Shown piece by piece: positions 1 to 6,666 of a stretch of DNA of 64,000 nt. Numbering within the stretch: the first letter of the stretch is position 1; the number at the start of each line of letters is the position of its first letter. This stretch comes from Gaetbulibacter sp. S0825. Lineage in GTDB: Bacteria; Bacteroidota; Bacteroidia; Flavobacteriales; Flavobacteriaceae. The DNA lies in contig NZ_JAATJT010000001.1 of the NCBI RefSeq assembly GCF_011777505.1, positions 868,001 to 932,000 on the forward strand, in the 5' to 3' direction. The notes beneath the pieces were generated by a model. It was given only the letters and a program-made list of their open reading frames with translations, was not told the origin of the DNA and did no database searches. The position numbers were made by a program, and so were the translations under genes.

Positions 1-629
1 CGAACATCGAGACCATAGGTAGTCTCAAATGCTTCAATTTTTGGTATAAGAATCTTAGTTATAAAATCTTTTCTTGCAGGAGTATTGACAATTGATTTTT
101 CAAGATATATAGCAGACCTAATAGTTTTGGTCTCCTTATTAAACAAGAAATTATCATAAAAAGGATACTGCTCAAAGAGTTGCTCTTGCAACTCTTTAAG
201 TTCATTAACATTGCTAATGGAATCCTTTATAAACGGTTCAAGATCAAACTGCTCTTTTTGGGTGTTCTTTATTAATTTTTGAAGATCATAAATAGAAACA
301 ACTGTTTCAACTTCTTTATTAGATTTAAAACTAGTAGATAGTTTATTCCAGGCATTTAAGTTTTCAACTGTAAAAAGTGAAGAATCTTTAATCCCAAGAA
401 CAATTAAGTTCCCTTCTTCTCCAAACGTTTCTAAAAAAGAATTGTATTCTAAATTTACACTATGCTCATCTGGTAATAAATTTGCTTCGGTATAAGTAAA
501 TCGCATTTTATCCCATTGCAAACTAAAAAAGACTGTTGCAGTAATTACAACTAGAATAATTCCAATTCTATTTCTAAGAATTAATCTAGCAATAGCTTCC
601 CAAAAACCAACCGAAAAAAGTTTTGTCAT
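1..629 (-). CDS. MMPL/RND-family exporter, N-terminal part (cut by window edge)
   Basis: This is the first 209 residues of a gene whose 3' end lies outside the window. The ATG is the complement of 627-629. The protein starts MTKLFSVGFWEAIARLI, has one hydrophobic segment at about residues 22-37, and then a long periplasmic-type stretch (roughly 45-209) that includes 'ANLLPDEHS' and 'NSFLETFGEEGNLIVLG'. This is the pattern of the MMPL/patched-like RND permeases of Flavobacteriia: TM1 followed by a large first periplasmic loop. Such proteins are proton-driven exporters or lipid transporters of the inner membrane. The substrate cannot be inferred. It follows the DUF5686-type barrel gene by 72 bases on the same strand, so the two may be co-transcribed. 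Confidence 0.75.
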   Translation of the reverse strand, partial: MTKLFSVGFWEAIARLILRNRIGIILVVITATVFFSLQWDKMRFTYTEANLLPDEHSVNLEYNSFLETFGEEGNLIVLGIKDSSLFTVENLNAWNKLSTSFKSNKEVETVVSIYDLQKLIKNTQKEQFDLEPFIKDSISNVNELKELQEQLFEQYPFYDNFLFNKETKTIRSAIYLEKSIVNTPARKDFITKILIPKIEAFETTYGLDV

Positions 630-701
630 AGCAAAATTAATGGCTGCAAAGGTAGATAAAATGAATAGATTATTCTCCTAAAATACAAGGATTTAATAGT
701 A

Positions 702-1979
702 TTAGTCCAGACTAATATTAAAAGTAAATTTAATGGCGATGTTATCCTCAAGATTTGGTAAATGATAAGCACCATAACGATAAGCGAAACTTAACCCAAA
801 ACCAAAAAACAACTTGTTTATTTCTAGTCCAGACTCTGTAAACCCTTTATCGAGCGTATTGAAACTAATACCTTCATGTCTAAATGTGTCTTTCATAGTG
901 CCAAGCGCAAATCGAGAAATTAAAACGAGCTGAGGCTTAAACCAAGGAGAAATATTGAATGGTGCTAAGGCATGTTTTATTTGAAAAGTCACAAATGAAT
1001 CTGAAAAGAACTCATTAAAATACATGGTTTCAAAACTATTGGTACCAGCAACAGAAAACCTATTCCATATTGTTTCTTTATTCACATTATTGGGATACGC
1101 ATGGTACATATGGGTAAGTGGTGTGTTTTCACTTGTTATACCTGTGGTTAAAACTAATTCAGTAGAGGCATTATTTTTGTAATTAAATTTTTGAATGGTT
1201 CTAAAATCCAATTTTGAAAAACTTAAATCACCACCTAATACATCCGCTAAACTTTTGGTGTACTGAAGCGTAAATTTTGGATAACCTATAGTAGTTTCGT
1301 CAATACCATTATCGGTATATTCAAAATCACTAAAAGGGTTCCATTGCCATGAGGTTTTAAACAAGGTTAAATCGTAACTGTTAAAACTTCCTTGAGAACC
1401 TAGGTTAAAAGTATAATTGTAAGTTGGAGTTATTTTACTCACACCAAACTCAGTTTCGGTTATGACTTTTGGAAGTAATTGATGCTCAATAGATACTGTT
1501 TTAGAAATATATTTATGAAATAAATCAATATTAATTAATCGAGGCTCAAAAAATTGAAAGAAACGCTTATCTGTTAAAAAATTTGAACTTCCTGTTTCTT
1601 GTAAATCGCTTGTGTATGTTAGGTTAATCCAGGTGTTTGTCTTTTTTGCAACTTTAAAACCACCACCAAAACTATATTTAAAATTGTGGTCTAGAAAACC
1701 ATAAACGGTATAACCTTGCAATCTAAAATTAGATGAAAACTCAGTATTTGTGACACCTCCCAAACCAGTTCTAAATCCTTCATATTGGTTGTATTTTATT
1801 AAATACCTTAAATCAATATTTATGTATTTAGTAGGAAAGTAACCATTGCCAATACTCCGTAAGAACTCTGCTTTTTTGATAGAATCTTGTTGACTTGTCT
1901 TAACAGAAGTGCTATCTACTTGAGATAATCCTTTATTTGAGAAAAGGAGAATAAATAGTAAGGGCAAAAAATACTTCAT
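702..1979 (-). CDS. DUF5686-type outer-membrane beta-barrel protein
   Basis: The start chosen is the ATG at 1977-1979, because it gives a clean signal peptide (MKYFLPLLFILLFSNKGLSQ, residues 1-20). An upstream in-frame ATG at 2009 would put ten residues before it and would sit in the frr terminator. The mature protein is about 405 residues of alternating polar and aromatic strands. It carries the stretch 'YNQYEGFRTGLGG' near residue 75, then 'GYTVYGFLDHNFKYSFGGG', and ends in FTFNISLD, all typical of the C-terminal barrel of DUF5686 proteins. Full DUF5686 proteins are often near 800 residues with an N-terminal carboxypeptidase-regulatory domain. This one is the barrel only. Function is unknown; an outer-membrane location is inferred. 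Confidence 0.7.
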   Translation of the reverse strand: MKYFLPLLFILLFSNKGLSQVDSTSVKTSQQDSIKKAEFLRSIGNGYFPTKYINIDLRYLIKYNQYEGFRTGLGGVTNTEFSSNFRLQGYTVYGFLDHNFKYSFGGGFKVAKKTNTWINLTYTSDLQETGSSNFLTDKRFFQFFEPRLINIDLFHKYISKTVSIEHQLLPKVITETEFGVSKITPTYNYTFNLGSQGSFNSYDLTLFKTSWQWNPFSDFEYTDNGIDETTIGYPKFTLQYTKSLADVLGGDLSFSKLDFRTIQKFNYKNNASTELVLTTGITSENTPLTHMYHAYPNNVNKETIWNRFSVAGTNSFETMYFNEFFSDSFVTFQIKHALAPFNISPWFKPQLVLISRFALGTMKDTFRHEGISFNTLDKGFTESGLEINKLFFGFGLSFAYRYGAYHLPNLEDNIAIKFTFNISLD

Positions 1980-2007
1980 ATAGGGAATTAAAGTAAGTAT
2001 ATAACAC

Positions 2008-2030
2008 AAAAAAAGCGACTTTAGTGTCGC
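2008..2030 (-). terminator. Intrinsic terminator after frr
   Basis: Stem GCGAC/GTCGC (2015-2019 with 2026-2030) with a six-base loop. Read on the minus strand it is followed by seven T (complement of A at 2008-2014). It lies 6 bases past the frr stop and ends the pyrH-frr unit. Confidence 0.8.
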
Positions 2031-2035
2031 ATCAA

Positions 2036-2593
2036 TTAAACCGTCATAATCTCTTTTTCTTTTACATGGAAAATATCATCGACTTTCTTTACATAGCTGT
2101 CAGTCATTTCTTGAATATCCATTTCTGCATTGTTCTGTAAATCCTCAGAGGCATCATCTACTTTTTTAATATCATGATTTGCGTCTTTTCGAGCATTTCT
2201 TATACCTATTTTAGCATCTTCAGCTTCAGCTTTTGCTTGTTTTGACAATTCACGGCGACGTTCTTCGGTTAACGCAGGCACATTAATTATAATACTTTCA
2301 CCATTATTCATTGGATTAAAACCAAGATTAGCAACCATAATACTACGTTCAATTTCCTGAAGCATACTTTTTTCCCATGGTTGTACTGTAATAGTCCTAC
2401 CATCTGGTGTGTTGACATTGGCAACTTGATTTAATGGTGTTTGTGACCCATAATAATCTACCATGACGCTGCCTAACATTGCAGGACTAGCTTTTCCTGC
2501 TCTAATATTTACAAATTGTTTTTCAAGATGCTTAATAGCAGCATCCATTGCTTCTTTTGCTGTATCTAAAATAAATTGAATGTCTTCGTTCAT
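2036..2593 (-). CDS. frr: Ribosome recycling factor
   Basis: RRF splits the post-termination ribosome together with EF-G. The protein has the normal family length of 185 residues. It shows the family pattern 'HLEKQFVNIRAGKASPAML' near residue 23, 'PWEKSMLQEIERSI' in the hinge region, 'VPALTEERRRELSKQAK' and 'IRNARKDAN' in the long helices. It follows pyrH by 58 bases on the same strand, a pairing conserved in many bacteria, and is followed directly by a terminator. Confidence 0.97.
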   Translation of the reverse strand: MNEDIQFILDTAKEAMDAAIKHLEKQFVNIRAGKASPAMLGSVMVDYYGSQTPLNQVANVNTPDGRTITVQPWEKSMLQEIERSIMVANLGFNPMNNGESIIINVPALTEERRRELSKQAKAEAEDAKIGIRNARKDANHDIKKVDDASEDLQNNAEMDIQEMTDSYVKKVDDIFHVKEKEIMTV

Positions 2594-2651
2594 TTCTAAA
2601 ATTTTAATGTAATTATTTCAAAAACTAAGCCAAAAATAAACAATAACGTGA

Positions 2652-3359
2652 TTATAAATTGACAGTTGTACCAATATTTTCTCCAGAAACTACTTTTAAT
2701 AAGTTCCCTTTTTTGTTCATATCAAAAACTATAATAGGTAATTTGTTTTCTTGACTTAACGTAAAAGCTGTGGTATCCATAACTTTTAGTCCTTTTCTTA
2801 AAACGTCATCAAAACTAATATTATCGAATTTTATTGCAGCCGAATCTTTTTCAGGATCGACATTATAAATACCATCAACACGAGTACCTTTTAAAATTAC
2901 ATCTGCTTCAATCTCAATAGCCCTTAAAACTGCTGCCGAATCTGTTGTGAAATAAGGATTTCCTGTACCTCCGCCAAAAATAACTACACGTCCTTTTTCA
3001 AGATGTCTCATGGCTTTACGTCGTATAAAAGGCTCTGCAACTTCGTTTATTTTGATAGCAGATTGTAATCTGGTTGGGACGTTAGCATTTTCTAAAGCAC
3101 TTTGTAAAGCTAGTCCATTTATAACTGTTGCAAGCATTCCCATGTGATCTCCTTGTACGCGATCCATTCCCTTGCTTGCGCCTGCAACACCTCTAAAAAT
3201 GTTCCCACCACCTATAACAATGGCAACTTCTACGCCTAGATTTGTTATTTGTTTGATGTCTTGGGCATATTCTGATAGACGATCAGGGTCAATACCATAT
3301 TGTCTAGTTCCCATTAAGGCTTCACCAGATAATTTTAGTAGGATTCTTTTATACTTCAT
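2652..3359 (-). CDS. pyrH: UMP kinase
   Basis: Phosphorylates UMP to UDP in pyrimidine nucleotide synthesis; a hexameric amino-acid-kinase-fold enzyme of the cytoplasm. The 235-residue protein has '[13 protein letters not shown]' at residues 5-17, the glycine-rich '[10 protein letters not shown]' near residue 50, '[18 protein letters not shown]' near 125 and '[15 protein letters not shown]' near 160. Length and motifs are normal. It is the first gene of pyrH-frr and is separated from the upstream tsf gene by a strong terminator, so it needs its own promoter (candidate at 3380-3409). Confidence 0.97.
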   Translation of the reverse strand: MKYKRILLKLSGEALMGTRQYGIDPDRLSEYAQDIKQITNLGVEVAIVIGGGNIFRGVAGASKGMDRVQGDHMGMLATVINGLALQSALENANVPTRLQSAIKINEVAEPFIRRKAMRHLEKGRVVIFGGGTGNPYFTTDSAAVLRAIEIEADVILKGTRVDGIYNVDPEKDSAAIKFDNISFDDVLRKGLKVMDTTAFTLSQENKLPIIVFDMNKKGNLLKVVSGENIGTTVNL

Positions 3360-3379
3360 TAGTTTGTTTGAATGTTTAG

Positions 3380-3409
3380 CAAAACTACAAATTTTTGTGG
3401 TTTACTGAA
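3380..3409 (-). promoter_or_regulatory. Candidate promoter of pyrH-frr
   Basis: On the minus strand TAGTTTTG (3387 to 3380) matches the Bacteroidota -7 box TAnnTTTG, with TTC 19 bases upstream in place of the -33 TTG. It lies 20 bases before the pyrH ATG. One mismatch in the -33 box lowers confidence. Confidence 0.45.
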
Positions 3410-3487
3410 GTCCGATTTATTAAAATTAATGATGAGCTGAGAAAATATAATCAATGTCTTATATGTTTAACAGTAGAAATTCTGCAT

Positions 3488-3518
3488 AAAAAAAGCTTCG
3501 ATAACTATCGAAGCTTTT
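3488..3518 (-). terminator. Intrinsic terminator after tsf
   Basis: A 13-base perfect inverted repeat AAAAGCTTCGATA / TATCGAAGCTTTT (3491-3503 with 3506-3518) with a two-base centre. On the minus strand the hairpin runs into seven T (complement of 3488-3494). It starts 27 bases after the tsf stop and separates the ribosomal protein unit from pyrH. Confidence 0.85.
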
Positions 3519-3544
3519 ATATATAATTATGATAAGGTTATTAT

Positions 3545-4519
3545 CTATCCTAAAGATACTCGAATAAAATCAGTTACAGCTACATCACCATAAGTGTTAA
3601 TATAACCTGCAACGTTTAACTTTTCGTCTTTAATAAAATCTTGATCAAGTAAACATTGTTCTTTATCAAGAGTTGTATTATCTGAAATGAAACGATCCAT
3701 TTTACCTGGAAGGATTCTATCCCAAATTTGCTCAGGTTTTCCTTCAGCTTTCAATTCTGCTTTAGCATCTTCTTCTGCTTGTGCTAATACTTCAGGAGTT
3801 AATTGTGCCATAGAAATGTACTTAGGTACATTTTTAAGAGTTTTTCCTAAACGACCAAGCTCGATATTATCTTTTTCAATAACCGCGATTCTTGCTTCAG
3901 TTTCTGACGCTACATAAGCTGGGTCAAAATCTTTGTAAGATAATGTAGTTGCTCCCATTGATGCTACTTGCATTGCTATATCTTTAGTTAATACATCAGC
4001 TTTGTCAATAGCATTGTTTAATCCAACAATAGCAGCAATTTTTCCAATATGTGTATATGCTCCAACGTAAGGTGCTTCTATTCTTTCAAATGCAGTGATA
4101 TCAATTTTTTCACCAATTACACCTGTTTGCTCAATAAGTTTTTCAGCAACAGTCATGTTACCAAAACTAGCAGCTAAAAATTCTTCTTTGCTAGAATGGT
4201 TAATAGCAATGTTTACAAACTCTTCTGCTAAAGCTTTGTAAGTATCGTTTTTAGCAACGAAATCTGTTTCACACGCTAATACGATGGCAACACCAACAGT
4301 ATTGTCACTGTTTATTTTTGTAATTGCAACACCTTCAGATGATTCTCTATCAGCTCTTTTTGCAGCAACTTTTTGTCCCTTTTTACGTAAAACTTCAATC
4401 GCTTTATCAAAATTTCCTTCAGCCTCTACTAAGGCTTTTTTACAATCCATCATTCCTGCACCAGTAGCTTCTCTAAGCTTCTTTACATCTGCTGCACTTA
4501 TTTTTACTGTATTTTCCAT
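3545..4519 (-). CDS. tsf: Translation elongation factor Ts
   Basis: EF-Ts exchanges GDP for GTP on EF-Tu. The protein of 324 residues has an N-terminal UBA-like part with 'VKKLREATGAGMMDCKKAL' (12-30) and the EF-Tu contact motif TDFVAKN at residues 85-91. It is somewhat longer than the 283-residue E. coli protein because of the second half of the core. It lies 81 bases after rpsB, the near-universal rpsB-tsf pair. A hairpin in that gap (4538-4581) may set the ratio of tsf to rpsB transcripts. Confidence 0.97.
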   Translation of the reverse strand: MENTVKISAADVKKLREATGAGMMDCKKALVEAEGNFDKAIEVLRKKGQKVAAKRADRESSEGVAITKINSDNTVGVAIVLACETDFVAKNDTYKALAEEFVNIAINHSSKEEFLAASFGNMTVAEKLIEQTGVIGEKIDITAFERIEAPYVGAYTHIGKIAAIVGLNNAIDKADVLTKDIAMQVASMGATTLSYKDFDPAYVASETEARIAVIEKDNIELGRLGKTLKNVPKYISMAQLTPEVLAQAEEDAKAELKAEGKPEQIWDRILPGKMDRFISDNTTLDKEQCLLDQDFIKDEKLNVAGYINTYGDVAVTDFIRVSLG

Positions 4520-4537
4520 AATGTATTCGTATAAAAT

Positions 4538-4581
4538 AAAAGTCGTTTATATCTCTTCAAGAAAAGAACTAAACGACTTTT
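4538..4581 (-). promoter_or_regulatory. Hairpin between rpsB and tsf, possible attenuator
   Basis: Perfect 12-base inverted repeat AAAAGTCGTTTA (4538-4549) and TAAACGACTTTT (4570-4581) with a 20-base loop. On the minus strand the stem is followed by TTTTATTTTATAC and lies 18 bases before the tsf ATG. The stem is AT-rich, so it is a weak terminator or mRNA processing site at best. Confidence 0.5.
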
Positions 4582-4600
4582 AAACTTTTAAAATAGTTTT

Positions 4601-5392
4601 TTATTCTTCTTCTTGAGTTGCAACTGGTGCAGGCGCAGGTGCTTCTTCCTTAGCTGGTTTAGCTTTTGGAGCATCCTTACCTTCAGCTTTTGCTTCTTTT
4701 TCAGCTTTTCTATCTGCTAATCCACTTGCAATACCATTGCTAACGTGTGTTAAAATTTTATCGATAGATTTTGAAGCATCATCATTTGCTGGTATTACAT
4801 AATCAACCTGTCTTGGGTCAGAATTTGTATCAACCATTGCAAATATTGGAATGTTTAATTTTTGTGCTTCTTTAATTGCGATATGCTCACGCTTAATATC
4901 AACTACAAACAAAGCTCCTGGAAGACGTGTCATATCAGAAATAGAACCTAAGTTCTTTTCTAATTTTGCTCTTAAACGGTCTACTTGTAAACGTTCTTTT
5001 TTAGAAAGTGTCATGAATGTTCCATCTTTCTTCATTCTATCAATTGAAGCCATTTTTTTAACAGCTTTTCTAATAGTAACAAAGTTAGTTAACATTCCAC
5101 CTGGCCATCTTTCAGTAATGTAAGGCATGTTTACGTTTCCTGCTTTTTCAGCAACGATATCTTTTGCTTGTTTTTTGGTAGCTACAAATAAAATTTTTCT
5201 ACCTGATGCTGCAATTTTTCCTAAAGCTTGAGATGCTTCTTCTAATTTTGCAGCTGTTTTGTAAAGGTTAATTATATGGATACCGTTTCGTTCCATATAA
5301 ATGTATGGAGCCATGTTTGGGTCCCATTTTCTGGTAAGATGTCCAAAGTGTACACCACCATCTAGTAAGTCTTTTACTTCTACTTTTGCCAT
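4601..5392 (-). CDS. rpsB: 30S ribosomal protein S2
   Basis: S2 binds late to the 30S subunit and recruits S1 in many bacteria. The start is the ATG at 5390-5392, giving MAKVEVKDLLDGGVHFGH, the normal S2 N-terminus; an ATG 33 bases further upstream would add 11 residues that are not part of the family. The protein has 263 residues. The core ends near residue 225 and is followed by a tail of about 35 residues rich in Lys, Glu, Ala and Pro, ending QEEE. The 139-base gap before it (from rpsI) contains several hairpins. Confidence 0.97.
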   Translation of the reverse strand: MAKVEVKDLLDGGVHFGHLTRKWDPNMAPYIYMERNGIHIINLYKTAAKLEEASQALGKIAASGRKILFVATKKQAKDIVAEKAGNVNMPYITERWPGGMLTNFVTIRKAVKKMASIDRMKKDGTFMTLSKKERLQVDRLRAKLEKNLGSISDMTRLPGALFVVDIKREHIAIKEAQKLNIPIFAMVDTNSDPRQVDYVIPANDDASKSIDKILTHVSNGIASGLADRKAEKEAKAEGKDAPKAKPAKEEAPAPAPVATQEEE

Positions 5393-5424
5393 TTTGTAAT
5401 AGTTTACGTTCTGTTGAATTAGCA

Positions 5425-5496
5425 ATGATTAAGTGGTCTTTATTTTAAATCGCCTTAATCATTTAGATGCTAAACTAAATCCTGACATTACTGTCA
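5425..5496 (-). promoter_or_regulatory. Structured leader before rpsB (candidate regulatory RNA)
   Basis: Three inverted repeats fall in the gap between rpsI and rpsB: TGACA/TGTCA with loop TTAC (5483-5496), TTTAG/CTAAA with loop of three (5462-5474), and ATGATTAAG/CTTAATCAT (5425-5433 with 5454-5462) with a 20-base loop. The second and third share base 5462, so they may compete. The block ends 32 bases before the rpsB ATG. S2 represses its own mRNA through the 5' leader in E. coli; whether this leader does so is inference. Confidence 0.4.
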
Positions 5497-5531
5497 TGGA
5501 CAACAATAACTGGTTTAAATTTCTTTTAATA

Positions 5532-5918
5532 TTAACGTTTAGAGAACTGGAATTTCTTACGCGCTTTCTTCTGTCCGAATTTTTTACGCTCAACCATTCT
5601 TGGGTCTCTTGTTAATAATCCTTCAGGTTTTAAGATGCCTCTGTTTTCTTCATTAAGCTCACACATTGCGCGAGATAATGCTAAACGAACAGCTTCTGCC
5701 TGACCTGTAACACCACCACCAAATACATTTACTTTTACATCAAAGTTACCTTCGTTGTTAGTCAATGCTAACGGTTGGTTTACTTTGTACTGTAAAGTAG
5801 CTGTTGGGAAGTATGTGTTAACATCTTTTTTGTTGACTGTGATGTTTCCTTTTCCTTCTGAAACATACACACGAGCAACAGCCGTTTTTCTACGACCAAT
5901 TTTGTGAATTACTTCCAT
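5532..5918 (-). CDS. rpsI: 30S ribosomal protein S9
   Basis: The protein has 128 residues and the family hallmarks: 'IGRRKTAVARVYVSEGKG' near the N-terminus, 'GGGVTGQAEAVRLALSRA' in the middle and the very basic tail ending in FQFSKR, which reaches the P-site tRNA. Its ATG overlaps the last base of the rplM stop (TAATG), so translation is probably coupled. Confidence 0.97.
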   Translation of the reverse strand: MEVIHKIGRRKTAVARVYVSEGKGNITVNKKDVNTYFPTATLQYKVNQPLALTNNEGNFDVKVNVFGGGVTGQAEAVRLALSRAMCELNEENRGILKPEGLLTRDPRMVERKKFGQKKARKKFQFSKR

Positions 5919-6373
5919 TAGTTAACTTCGTTTAAGTTAATTGCTTTTGGTTTTTGAGCAGCATGAGCATGCTCTGCACCAACAACAACATTTAAATTAC
6001 GGAATAAAGCTGCACCTAATTTGTTTTTAGGGAGCATTCCTTTTACTGACTTTTCTACTAATCTTGCTGGATCTTTTCCAAACATTTCATTAGCAGTAAG
6101 CGATCTTTGACCACCTGGATAACCTGTGTGACGAATGTACGTTTTGTCATTCCACTTGTTTCCTGATAAGTTGATTTTTTCAGCATTAATAACAATAACG
6201 TTATCGCCGCAATCAACGTGTGGTGTAAAGTTAGGTTTGTGCTTACCTCTTAAAAGTATTGCTACTTTAGAAGCTAAACGACCTAATGTTTGACCTTCAG
6301 CATCAACTAAAACCCACTCTTTATTAACAGTAGCTTTGTTTGCCGAAATCGTTTTGTAGCTTAATGTGTCCAC
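5918..6373 (-). CDS. rplM: 50S ribosomal protein L13
   Basis: Early assembly protein of the large subunit. It has 151 residues with '[17 protein letters not shown]' (about 20-36), '[17 protein letters not shown]' and '[19 protein letters not shown]'. It is the first gene of rplM-rpsI-rpsB-tsf and lies just downstream of a consensus promoter (6422-6452). Confidence 0.97.
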   Translation of the reverse strand: MDTLSYKTISANKATVNKEWVLVDAEGQTLGRLASKVAILLRGKHKPNFTPHVDCGDNVIVINAEKINLSGNKWNDKTYIRHTGYPGGQRSLTANEMFGKDPARLVEKSVKGMLPKNKLGAALFRNLNVVVGAEHAHAAQKPKAINLNEVN

Positions 6374-6421
6374 ACTAAATTATTTTTCTAAATTAAACAT
6401 TCCTCTCTCAAAAAGAGTTTG

Positions 6422-6452
6422 CAAATTTACAATTATATATTTGATTAACAAA
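6422..6452 (-). promoter_or_regulatory. Promoter of the rplM-rpsI-rpsB-tsf unit
   Basis: On the minus strand TTTG (6452-6449), a spacer of 19 bases, then TAAATTTG (6429-6422): a full match to the Bacteroidota consensus. It lies 49 bases before the rplM ATG. The rest of the 6374-6666 gap shows no gene. Confidence 0.8.
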
Positions 6453-6666
6453 CTCTGTAACACGTTTATTTTCAGAGAATATTTTAAGTCTTAAGTTTGA
6501 TAAAATTTTAATGCTTTAAAAGTTAAACTTTTCTCAAAGCATCGTGTTATTTAAAGCAACTATTTTAGCTTTAGTCTGTATTTTTATTTTCTTGACATGA
6601 TTAATTGTATTTTTTATCAAACCACTATGGTTTATCATTGTCAATAGTAAATCAATCAAAAATCTT

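Noticed and set aside
6594-6625. TTGACA-like sequence before the DUF5916 gene as a sigma-70 promoter
   Set aside because: Bacteroidota housekeeping promoters do not use the TTGACA/TATAAT form, and no TAnnTTTG box is nearby.
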